From assembly GCA_964614415.1 (NCBI GenBank), contig CAZTLE010000142.1, positions 1 to 10,901 on the forward strand: DNA of 10,901 nucleotides. The letters run 5' to 3'. The translations under genes were made by a program, and so were the position numbers. This DNA is from CAZTLE01 sp964614415. GTDB taxonomy: Bacteria > Bacteroidota > Bacteroidia > Flavobacteriales > Flavobacteriaceae. Under the pieces are notes generated by a model, which ran no database searches, was not told where the DNA came from, and was given only the letters and a program-made list of their open reading frames with translations. Each line of letters starts with the position of its first letter. Position 1 is the first letter of the stretch. Positions 1 through 6,082 of the stretch are shown here, piece by piece.

Positions 1-886
1 AATCGGCAGTAAGGCAAAATCCTGTGGCATCGAATTCATCGCTGAAACCAAATCCGCCGTTTAGCCCTACATAGTAGGCCGGTTTCTCATCCTCTATGTG
101 CATTCCGTGGTCTTTCTCTTTCTCCTCAAGCTCCGGGCAGCATTTGTGGTTGAGAAGTTTTAGCTTGGGATCGAGCGCCTTTCCAAAGCTCTTAATATCT
201 TTCGTTATAGTTCCCACGGTTTTGGCAGTATATTCAAATTTTGCTGTGTTGAACCTGTTCGGGCTTGTAAATCTCTTACAGTCGCATTCAATTTCGACCA
301 CCGTTTTTAGTTCAAAATGGATTAATGGATAGGCGTATTTCGACACGCGCACGAAATACTTTATTTCGGCCTCGCAAGCCCCATGGGTCAGCTTTTTGTT
401 CGTTCCACTGTGCATCCACTTCGCTATTCTGGTCAAGTGATCGTAGTACTCGTAAAACTCGTCCGCTTCTCTCAAAGAGAGTCCGGCGGTACTCGAAGTG
501 CTTATTCGTCTCACAAACTGTTTGAAGGTCTTTACGCTCTTCATGGCATCCAATACGAACTCCATATCACTATTGAAGCTATGAGGTTTTAGCTTGTTTC
601 TCACTATGTCGTTTGGCGGCCCGAGGAGTCTAAAAGGAAATTTGAAGGACCCGATATTGTCCGTATCCGGAATAACTTGTGGCCCAAGGATTTGCTGAAC
701 ATCACATTCAGATTCCTTCTTCTCTTCTTTGGCCTGAAGTATCATAGCTGTGAATGCTGCCTGGATCTCACCCATAAAGATTTGCTCAGGGGTCTTTTTC
801 TTTTCAACAGGTTGCCCTGCCACATTAAATACCCCAAACAACAATGCAATTAGTAGGAGTATAGCAGATTTTCTAATAGTCTTCAT
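1..886 (-). CDS. Secreted/envelope protein of unknown family, C-terminus beyond window
   Basis: An open frame of 295 codons runs from the ATG at 886 to the left edge with no stop, so the gene is cut by the window. Residues 1-25 form a signal peptide: basic MKTIRK, a hydrophobic core (AILLLIALLFGVF), then a likely cleavage after AGQ or nearby. The mature part is hydrophilic and rich in Lys and Glu. It has cysteines near residues 61, 171, 201, 203, 249, 250 and 291, including a CDC and a CC pair, which suggests disulfides or metal binding outside the cytoplasm. At residues 271-281 the stretch YYVGLNGGFGF looks like the first strand of an outer-membrane beta-barrel or a repeat domain, but too little is visible to say. 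I do not recognise the family. The gene lies 112 bases after the LytTR regulator on the same strand and could be its target or be cotranscribed with it (inference). Confidence 0.8.
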   Translation of the reverse strand, partial: MKTIRKSAILLLIALLFGVFNVAGQPVEKKKTPEQIFMGEIQAAFTAMILQAKEEKKESECDVQQILGPQVIPDTDNIGSFKFPFRLLGPPNDIVRNKLKPHSFNSDMEFVLDAMKSVKTFKQFVRRISTSSTAGLSLREADEFYEYYDHLTRIAKWMHSGTNKKLTHGACEAEIKYFVRVSKYAYPLIHFELKTVVEIECDCKRFTSPNRFNTAKFEYTAKTVGTITKDIKSFGKALDPKLKLLNHKCCPELEEKEKDHGMHIEDEKPAYYVGLNGGFGFSDEFDATGFCLTAD

Positions 887-891
887 GTCTT

Positions 892-930
892 TCAGATTTT
901 AAAGTTGATCCAAAGGAATCGCAAATCTGA
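892..930. promoter_or_regulatory. Inverted repeat upstream of the secreted-protein gene
   Basis: TCAGATTT (892-899) and AAATCTGA (923-930) are perfect 8-bp inverted arms with a 23-base spacer, ending 6 bases before the ATG at 886. On the minus strand there is no T-run after the second arm, so this is not a classic terminator. The spacer holds a weak match to the Bacteroidota -7 box (TTCCTTTG on the minus strand, 911-918), with TTTG at 935-938 only 16 bases upstream. The repeat could be an operator or a leader hairpin. This is a visual observation with no functional evidence. Confidence 0.3.
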
Positions 931-998
931 ACGTCAAATTGAAAGGATGTGAATTGCCTACTATTCGGTTAGAATTGAAGGCAAGAGGGTGAGAATCG

Positions 999-1749
999 CT
1001 ATAATGAGTCTATCTTGTGCAGTAATGCCCCCACTTTGGTGCCTGAAACCGGCACCTGCTCCCCGGTAACGAGTTCCAGCATACTGTCTTGCTTATGAAA
1101 GGTTTTGGCGTATTGCAGATTGATGAGATAGGACTGATGGCTTCGGAAGAACGATAAATGTCTAAGCTGTTCATCGTAAAGTTTAAGAGCCTTGGAAACC
1201 ACAAGTTTTCGTCCGTCATTGACAAAAAATTCAGAATAATTATTGTCGGATTTCACATAAAGGATATCGTCGGTCTCAACAATATGAATGGCTTCAAGGT
1301 TTTTAAGGACCAGTTTCTTCTTTTTCTGCTCCGGATTGAAGTTGTGAAAAAATGCCTTTAGTTGCTGATTGTAATGATCCAGGTTAATGCTTTCAACGGC
1401 TTTGGAAACAGCCTCGACCAATGCACTGTCTTCAAAGGGTTTTTCCAGAAAGTCGAGCGCACTGAATTTAAAAGCCTCCACGGCATACCTGCTGTAGGAC
1501 GTTATAAAGATGATCTTAAAGGGAATGGTATTGTATGACCGAAACAGCTCAAAAACCTCATCCTGACCCAGATTAATGTCCGAAACCACCAGATCGGGTT
1601 GATGTATGGCAATCAACTCTTTGGCCTCGCTTACCGAATGGGCCAGGGGCGCAATTTGAAGTTCNNNNNNNNNNNNNNNNCGCAATGGTTTTCCTGACCT
1701 CTTCGGCCATGTGTACATCATCTTCTATTATTAAGCAGCCTTGTGACAT
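999..1749 (-). CDS. LytTR-family response regulator (frame broken by an N run)
   Basis: This is a two-component response regulator: a CheY-like receiver followed by a LytTR DNA-binding domain. The true start is the ATG at 1749, one base after the kinase stop. It reads MSQGCLIIEDDV, the receiver's first strand with acidic residues E9, D10 and D11. After 23 codons comes a 16-base N run (1665-1680). The frame resumes at 1664 with ELQIAPLAH, then VVSDINL (phospho-Asp, about residue 57), FITSYS (conserved Thr) and FLEKPF (conserved Lys). The LytTR domain covers roughly the last 105 residues (IHIVETDDILYVKSDNNY, then FFRSHQSYLINL). Sixteen is not a multiple of three, so as written the two halves are out of frame. 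A gap of 15 or 18 bases restores a receiver of normal length, which points to an assembly gap of estimated size rather than a real frameshift. It is probably phosphorylated by the adjacent kinase and binds DNA direct repeats, as LytTR proteins do. Confidence 0.9.
1665..1680. other. 16-base run of N (sequence gap)
   Basis: Sixteen undetermined bases lie inside the receiver domain of the response regulator. The reading frames on the two sides (MSQGCLIIEDD on one, ELQIAPLAH on the other) disagree by one base across a 16-base gap. The true length is therefore probably 15 or 18. Confidence 0.98.
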
Positions 1750-1750
1750 A

Positions 1751-3598
1751 TCACATATATTTCAAGGGAAAAGTTAGCACTATTCTGGTTCCCTGAGCCC
1801 CACTTTCCTCATTTTTTGAAATGATTTCCAGTTCAATAGGATAACGCTCGGCTTTGAGCAGGTTTTCCATCCGCTGCTTTGTTATGGAAGTTCCCATGGA
1901 CTTGTGAAGGCTGTTTGCGTTGCTCTTTTCTACATGAATCCCTTTCCCGTTATCGCTGATCTCTACAACAATCCCTTCGGTATCGGTAAGTCCGTAGTGC
2001 ACCTCTATCTTTCCGTCGGAAAGCCCACTAACACCATGAATAACTGCATTCTCCACAAAAGGTTGTGTAAACATCGGTGGAATACAAACATTGGTCATAT
2101 CAAGTGTTTCGTCCACCGTTACTTCATAGGCGAACGAGTTGTTATGAACCAATTGCTGAAGGGCCAGGAAGTCGGAGATCGTGGTATAATCTTCCTCTAC
2201 GGATATGAATTTCTCTACCGAATTCTCCAGAATATTCCGCATGAGCGTACTAAAACTACTGATGTATTTGGTCGATTTCTGAACATCGTTCTGCTTGATG
2301 AAATACTGAATGCCGTTAAGCGCATTGAACAGAAAATGAGGGTTTAACTGCATTTGAAGCAGTTTCTGAGTAAGTTCAGACAACTGAAGATTCCTTCGAA
2401 TGCGATAGTTCTTATAGGCAAAAAAGACAAGCACCAGTAGCAGCCCTACTCCGCCCAGGGTGGCGAACCAGATATTCCGTTGGTTGGTTAATTGTGACGC
2501 TTTCAACTCGTTGTCACTTTCCAACAGTTCGATCTCGGCTGCTTGTTTTTCGGTCTCAAATTGGGCCGTTATCTCAGCAATTCGTTCGTTCTCCTGAATC
2601 AAATGAATGGAGTCCTTAAAGGCATCATACCGCCTGGACATGGCAAGGGCGCCCTTTAGATCACCCAAATTCTCATAGGCCTTTATCTGACCTTGCATTA
2701 CTTTTTGGATCACTTCTTTTTTGGGAGAATGCGAATAGGCTTCCTGGAAGAAATCCAGCGCTTGCAGATTATTCCCTTTTTGCAGATACGAATCTCCGAT
2801 TATATAATTGGCTACGTCCAGTTCCTGCAGGAAATTGATGTTTTCCTTTATTTCGATGGAGTTCCGGATACTTTCAATCGCCGCGTCGTACTGTTTAAGA
2901 GCCCATTGACTTTGACCGACCCCATGGTAAATGATGGCTGCAAGGCGTGATTCCGAAGGGTTTTCAATCTCCTCCAAAGCCAACATATTGTTCCGAATAC
3001 CTTCTTCGGTGTCTATACGATCGTAGCCCAAAACATCGTGTACTTTGGATTTAGAATCTGTCTGAGCGCTGTAGAATGTAGATTGATCGAAAAAGTACCC
3101 GGCCAGTTTAGGTTTGGAAAGGTCCTGATAGATGATCCCAATGTTGAGGTAGGTAAGTGCCAGTCCTTTGGCCTTATTCTCTTTAGTGTAAATGTCTATG
3201 GCCTGCAAATACGAGCTGATGGCCTTATCACGCTCCTGTTTCTGATCGTATAACGTCCCTATTAAATTATAGGTGTCCCCTAATATAACGGGAGGTAGTT
3301 TTTCCTTGTACTTCAGATTATACTGAACTACGTCAAACGCTGCATCGTATTCCTTTCGCTGAGAAAGGCTGAGTCCTTTAAAATAGCAGGATCTTGCGAT
3401 GAGAACCGTATCCTGAATCGCGAGAGCTTTCTCATGTGCCTCATGCGCATAGTAGTATACGCTGTCCATATCGGACTGCCAGACTTCATTGGCCTTTACC
3501 AGTAGATCCATGATCTCAGAATCGTCATTCTCCTGGGCAAGAAGCAATACCTGACTGCCAAAGAGGAGAAGAACCAGATATGTTATGTATCGGATCAT
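1751..3598 (-). CDS. TPR-containing LytS-type sensor histidine kinase
   Basis: This 615-aa membrane sensor kinase is partner to the LytTR regulator, whose ATG lies one base after its stop (TGA T ATG). In order it shows: a signal peptide (residues 1-22, hydrophobic, ending LLLAQ); a periplasmic array of TPR-like helical repeats (about 30-330, for example DTYNLIGTLYDQKQERDKA and LTYLNIGIIYQDL); a coiled coil (about 330-372); one transmembrane helix (about 377-395, WFATLGGVGLLLVLVFFAY); a His_kinase domain with the hallmark QLNPHFLFNALN and phospho-acceptor His421; and an HATPase_c domain with the N-box QPFVENAVIHG (Asn near 517) and the ATP-lid motif EISDNGKGI. It lacks the HisKA dimerisation domain of classical kinases, as is normal for the LytS/YehU class. 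The N-terminal TPRs presumably bind a periplasmic protein or peptide (inference). Ligand and target genes cannot be told from the sequence. The start is the ATG at 3598 because it begins the signal peptide. Confidence 0.95.
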   Translation of the reverse strand: MIRYITYLVLLLFGSQVLLLAQENDDSEIMDLLVKANEVWQSDMDSVYYYAHEAHEKALAIQDTVLIARSCYFKGLSLSQRKEYDAAFDVVQYNLKYKEKLPPVILGDTYNLIGTLYDQKQERDKAISSYLQAIDIYTKENKAKGLALTYLNIGIIYQDLSKPKLAGYFFDQSTFYSAQTDSKSKVHDVLGYDRIDTEEGIRNNMLALEEIENPSESRLAAIIYHGVGQSQWALKQYDAAIESIRNSIEIKENINFLQELDVANYIIGDSYLQKGNNLQALDFFQEAYSHSPKKEVIQKVMQGQIKAYENLGDLKGALAMSRRYDAFKDSIHLIQENERIAEITAQFETEKQAAEIELLESDNELKASQLTNQRNIWFATLGGVGLLLVLVFFAYKNYRIRRNLQLSELTQKLLQMQLNPHFLFNALNGIQYFIKQNDVQKSTKYISSFSTLMRNILENSVEKFISVEEDYTTISDFLALQQLVHNNSFAYEVTVDETLDMTNVCIPPMFTQPFVENAVIHGVSGLSDGKIEVHYGLTDTEGIVVEISDNGKGIHVEKSNANSLHKSMGTSITKQRMENLLKAERYPIELEIISKNEESGAQGTRIVLTFPLKYM

Positions 3599-3671
3599 TA
3601 GGCTACCCGCAAAATCCGAAATGGTAACAGGGGGAGTTTGCAGTAATTAAAGGTAACGAAAATTATGAGCA

Positions 3672-3888
3672 GTGGGGTGAGGTATTAGGCTTGAGGGGTG
3701 AGGGGTGAGGCCTACCTGCCGTAGGCAGGTGTGAGGTCTTTTTTCTCTATTCTTATTTCTATTCTCTAGTAATGAGTAGTGGGTAGTGAGAATTGAGTCA
3801 TGAATCAAGAACTAAGACTTCATTATTCATAATTCAACAATCGTAATTCGTCATTCTCTGTTCTCTTCTCCATTTTCTATTTTCACTT
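3672..3888. repeat. Degenerate heptanucleotide repeat array, left copy
   Basis: The 217 bp divide into 31 consecutive 7-base words in one register with no indel. The words drift along the array. At the left they are G-rich (GAGGGGT at 3693 and again at 3700). From 3742 they are pyrimidine-rich. From 3770 to 3811 they are of the type TAGTGAG / TCATGAA / TCAAGAA. From 3819 to 3888 all ten words have TC at positions 2-3 (for example TTCATTA, TTCTCTT, TTCTATT). The core gagtcatgaatcaagaac (3795-3812) is identical to 8842-8859 on the other side of the toxin operon. Heptanucleotide tandem repeats are known from cyanobacteria; I do not know of a described flavobacterial family. Function is unknown. 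Confidence 0.8.
3710..3730. repeat. Compact palindrome with two alternative hairpins
   Basis: ACCTGCC (3714-3720) and GGCAGGT (3724-3730) are perfect 7-bp arms around GTA. Overlapping them, GCCTAC (3710-3715) and GTAGGC (3721-3726) form a second perfect 6-bp pair around CTGCC, so two mutually exclusive hairpins are possible. The palindrome is embedded in the heptanucleotide array and is far more GC-rich than its surroundings. On the plus strand a run of T follows at 3738-3744, but no plus-strand gene ends nearby. Confidence 0.6.
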
Positions 3889-3912
3889 TGATTCAGAACT
3901 TTCATAAAACAG

Positions 3913-3946
3913 AACCGCCATCAATCTTGTTTAGGTGATGGCGGTT
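3913..3946 (-). terminator. Hairpin terminator of the toxin-immunity operon
   Basis: AACCGCCATCA (3913-3923) and TGATGGCGGTT (3936-3946) form a perfect 11-bp stem with a 12-base loop, starting 36 bases beyond the stop of the SUKH gene. On the minus strand the stem is followed by CTGTTTTATG, a short T-tract. The position at the end of four same-strand genes fits an intrinsic terminator. The T-tract is weak, so termination strength is uncertain. Confidence 0.65.
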
Positions 3947-3981
3947 ATAAATATATTCGGTTTCTTTTTTAGCAATCCTAT

Positions 3982-4410
3982 CTACTGATCTTCATCCCCA
4001 TAATCAACCAAACCATTGAGAAACTCAGTAAACGACGTGGCCAAAAATTCCGGTTCTACATCTGAGTAGTAGACATAAACTGAGCCATAATCATTTTCTC
4101 CAAGTGACATTGCTAAAAATCCAGTTCCAGTATATCCAATAGGGGTCAAGTTTTCCGGTAGGACATCTCGACTTTCTAAATAGCTTTCCTCTAAAGTATC
4201 GTCTCCATACTTTAACGGGAGAAAACTTGAAAATCGTACTCCATCATCATAACCGCCGAAGTAAACCCCTGTGCTCGCAGAGCTTCCTCCATTATACACA
4301 AGCATAAAATCCTTATAATCGGAGGGAAACTTCACCCCCAATTCCAATTCTATCTCTTCTACCTCATGGGGTAAAACCAATTTTTCTTCAATATCTATTT
4401 CAACTATCAT
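3982..4410 (-). CDS. SUKH (SMI1/KNR4) family immunity protein
   Basis: This 142-aa cytoplasmic protein belongs to the SMI1/KNR4 (SUKH) superfamily, known as immunity proteins that bind and block many unrelated toxin domains of polymorphic toxin systems. Visible marks are an N-terminal helix followed by the family signature LGVKFPSDYKDFMLVYNGG (residues 24-42), a central beta region (FGGYDDGVRFSSFLPL), a glycine-rich turn (PIGYTGTGFLAM), and the typical C-terminal motif FLATSFTEFLNGL. The acidic tail YGDEDQ is common in such inhibitors. It is the last gene of the operon before the terminator hairpin. Whether it neutralises the EndoU tip of this toxin or is an orphan immunity gene against other strains' toxins cannot be decided. 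The first small gene after the toxin is the more likely cognate partner. The ATG at 4410 is preceded by A-rich sequence, as usual in this group. Confidence 0.88.
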   Translation of the reverse strand: MIVEIDIEEKLVLPHEVEEIELELGVKFPSDYKDFMLVYNGGSSASTGVYFGGYDDGVRFSSFLPLKYGDDTLEESYLESRDVLPENLTPIGYTGTGFLAMSLGENDYGSVYVYYSDVEPEFLATSFTEFLNGLVDYGDEDQ

Positions 4411-4492
4411 TTAATTGTTTTAGACTCTGTTACTCTTTTAACCGGGAATGATTTTTCAAATCTTCCAAAGTGCTAATAAAGGAAGATACCAT

Positions 4493-4603
4493 CTAATCCT
4501 CTTCCGCTTCCATTTGTAGCCCGTCAATGAAGGCTTCAAAACTGGATGCTACATATATCTGCTCAAGAATTCTCCCATCGACCTGATTTGGTAGGATGGT
4601 GGG
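4493..4603 (-). pseudogene. Decayed C-terminal remnant of a second SUKH immunity gene
   Basis: An unstarted frame of 36 codons plus TAG reads (residues 14-30) EQIYVASSFEAFIDGLQ and ends EAEED. This closely mirrors the end of the intact neighbour (FLATSFTEFLNGL plus an acidic tail) and the usual SUKH C-terminal pattern A-x-SF-x-x-F-x-x-GL. An in-frame TAA (4604-4606) stands just upstream, no ATG opens this frame upstream, and no SUKH N-terminal signature is visible before the WG-repeat gene ends at 4646. It therefore looks like what is left of an immunity gene after deletion. Directly after the TAG lies a 20-codon ATG frame (4430-4492) that I do not consider a gene. The remnant supports turnover of immunity genes at this spot. 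Confidence 0.6.
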
Positions 4604-4645
4604 TTATCTATTATTGGTAACAGGATTAAGGATATAAGTAAGGTC

Positions 4646-5728
4646 TCAATCTTCGAAATACTTCATATTGTTTTCGCCTATGAACCCTTTCTTACCATTG
4701 TATTGTACTTCAAGAATTTTAAACTCTTCGTCATTATTGACTTCAATGGTGTGTGCCCAGGCAATCGTTTCGTATTCAGGAGCTATCATTCTGTTTTGTT
4801 TTACCAAATAACACCCTTTCTTGTTATCCTTTGTGAAATAAAAAATGTTTCGATTAAAAGTTTCAATGGTCTTCATTTCCAAAGGAATGAGTAATTGGTT
4901 TTGCTCATTAATCAAACCATATTGGTCATCTTGCTTCACAGTGAAAAGTCGCTTTCCGGCTTCTGCACTGTGAACCATTGATTCCCCATCCCAATTAGAT
5001 AGATCTACCGGTTTGATGTCATCATACTCAGCGGGAATACGATTACCGCTTTTCAAAATGTGAATACCAATCTTGTTTTCTGCGCGCAGATAGTTTAACT
5101 CATCTTCGAATTTTACAAAGCTAACCATTCCCTGGGCAAGGACTTCATCCAAAACCTCGTCTGATGAGATTTCTGCAGTTGATCTCGGCTCTGAAAAATA
5201 GGAAACACTATTTCCACGAATCGCTTTCCACTGCCTAACAATGGTCTGTTCGTCATCATCCTGATATGAAATGGAATCAAATTGTATTGGAATAATCTCT
5301 TTTCCGCTAAAATCATAAAGCCCAAGTTTATCGCCTTTATACAATATAAAAGCATCTTCATCCATTTTAATCTCATCATATTCCGGAGGCAAAAGAACAG
5401 AGTTCTTGAAAAATATTCCTTGCTTACCGTTATTGCGGAGGAGATGAAATGTAAGACCTGTGAGTGAATCCCAATCAGATATTTCTTCATCAGAACTATG
5501 AAGAATTCTGTTCTCACTGTCAATAAGATGAAACCGGTCATTCTTTCTTACAATAGCCCGGAATTCAGGATTGTAATAATCCACGCAAATGAAAAAGTCT
5601 GCTTCATCGTATTGCGGTTCTATTAACAGATTGCCCCACACATCACAAAATCCCCAAAGATTACTTTTTCGATACGGGATCGGCTGACTTAGTAAGGCAC
5701 CAAAAAGTTCTTCAGACTCCTGATCCAT
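4646..5728 (-). CDS. WG-repeat protein in toxin-immunity operon
   Basis: This 360-aa protein has no signal peptide or membrane helix. It is built of about seven degenerate WG-type repeats of the form (W/G/Y)-G-(hydrophobic)-x-(D/E)-x-x-(N/G)-x-(hydrophobic)-I-x-P-x-(Y/F)-D. They lie near residues 24-43 (LWGFCDVWGNLLIEPQYDEA), 101-120, 133-152 (KLGLYDFSGKEIIPIQFDSI), 219-238, 269-288, 303-322 and 345-358. WG repeats are beta-rich scaffolds with no known catalysis. They turn up often beside polymorphic toxins, where they are thought to act as immunity or accessory proteins. Its ATG (5726-5728) directly abuts the TAG of the 115-aa gene (TAGATG), so translation is probably coupled. A role as a second immunity protein is inference from position. 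Confidence 0.82.
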   Translation of the reverse strand: MDQESEELFGALLSQPIPYRKSNLWGFCDVWGNLLIEPQYDEADFFICVDYYNPEFRAIVRKNDRFHLIDSENRILHSSDEEISDWDSLTGLTFHLLRNNGKQGIFFKNSVLLPPEYDEIKMDEDAFILYKGDKLGLYDFSGKEIIPIQFDSISYQDDDEQTIVRQWKAIRGNSVSYFSEPRSTAEISSDEVLDEVLAQGMVSFVKFEDELNYLRAENKIGIHILKSGNRIPAEYDDIKPVDLSNWDGESMVHSAEAGKRLFTVKQDDQYGLINEQNQLLIPLEMKTIETFNRNIFYFTKDNKKGCYLVKQNRMIAPEYETIAWAHTIEVNNDEEFKILEVQYNGKKGFIGENNMKYFED

Positions 5729-6076
5729 CTATTCAGTCTCCAAAAATATGTTCCACTCTTTTAACAAGTCAATCAATTCACTCAATGGAATTTCCAGGTT
5801 TAGGGAAGGCTCCTTCTCAGAGTAAAAGTATGCCGTATCTTTATCACACTCAAATTCTCCATCCAATCCAAACCCCCATACAACTCTTGGGTCGTGAATA
5901 TCGGAGAATGTCTTTTCTCCATTCGATACGCTTTCCAAGTCCGAAATAATTTCATCCCACACAAAATTGGTCCCCACAAACAGAGCTAACAAGGTATACT
6001 TATCGTCAGTTGGCACCGGTCCGATTATCTCCGAACCATCAATCAAACTCTTTGTTGTAAAACTAATTTTTTTCAT
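5729..6076 (-). CDS. Probable cognate immunity protein of the EndoU toxin
   Basis: This is a 115-aa acidic cytoplasmic protein of a family I do not recognise by name. It has no signal peptide, membrane helix or catalytic motif. Residues 28-50 look like a strand followed by a helix (TLLALFVGTNFVWDEIISDL), and the end, IPLSELIDLLKEWNIFL, is an amphipathic helix of a type often seen at the C-terminus of small immunity proteins. Its ATG lies 6 bases after the toxin stop and its own stop abuts the next ATG. In polymorphic toxin loci the gene directly after the toxin is usually the cognate antidote, so binding and inhibition of the EndoU tip is the most likely role (inference from context, size and charge). 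Confidence 0.72.
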   Translation of the reverse strand: MKKISFTTKSLIDGSEIIGPVPTDDKYTLLALFVGTNFVWDEIISDLESVSNGEKTFSDIHDPRVVWGFGLDGEFECDKDTAYFYSEKEPSLNLEIPLSELIDLLKEWNIFLETE

Positions 6077-6082
6077 TTTGAA

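Larger units (their letters stand above)
3599..3981. other. Intergenic region between two-component operon and toxin operon
   Basis: This 383-bp gap has no credible gene. It holds the upstream region of the kinase gene (no convincing -7/-33 pair; TACCTTTA-like sequence on the minus strand is one mismatch from TAnnTTTG), the long heptanucleotide-periodic repeat at 3672-3888, the palindrome at 3714-3730, and the terminator hairpin at 3913-3946 that closes the toxin-immunity operon. Confidence 0.8.

Noticed and set aside
892..930. Terminator for the response regulator gene
   Set aside because: The inverted repeat has a long AT-rich spacer and no T-run on the minus strand, so it is not a standard intrinsic terminator.
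1904..2347. 147-codon plus-strand frame inside the kinase gene
   Set aside because: Antisense shadow of a clearly coding histidine kinase region, with no recognisable protein features.
3672..3711. G-rich run as a G-quadruplex
   Set aside because: Only some G-tracts reach three or more bases and the spacing is uneven. The pattern is better explained by the heptamer register.
4430..4492. 20-codon ATG frame directly after the SUKH remnant
   Set aside because: Too short and without recognisable features. The abutting TAGATG resembles the coupling seen upstream, but that alone does not support a gene.
5113..5541. 142-codon minus-strand frame overlapping the WG-repeat gene
   Set aside because: Same strand but out of frame with the convincing WG repeats; composition is that of an alternate-frame shadow.
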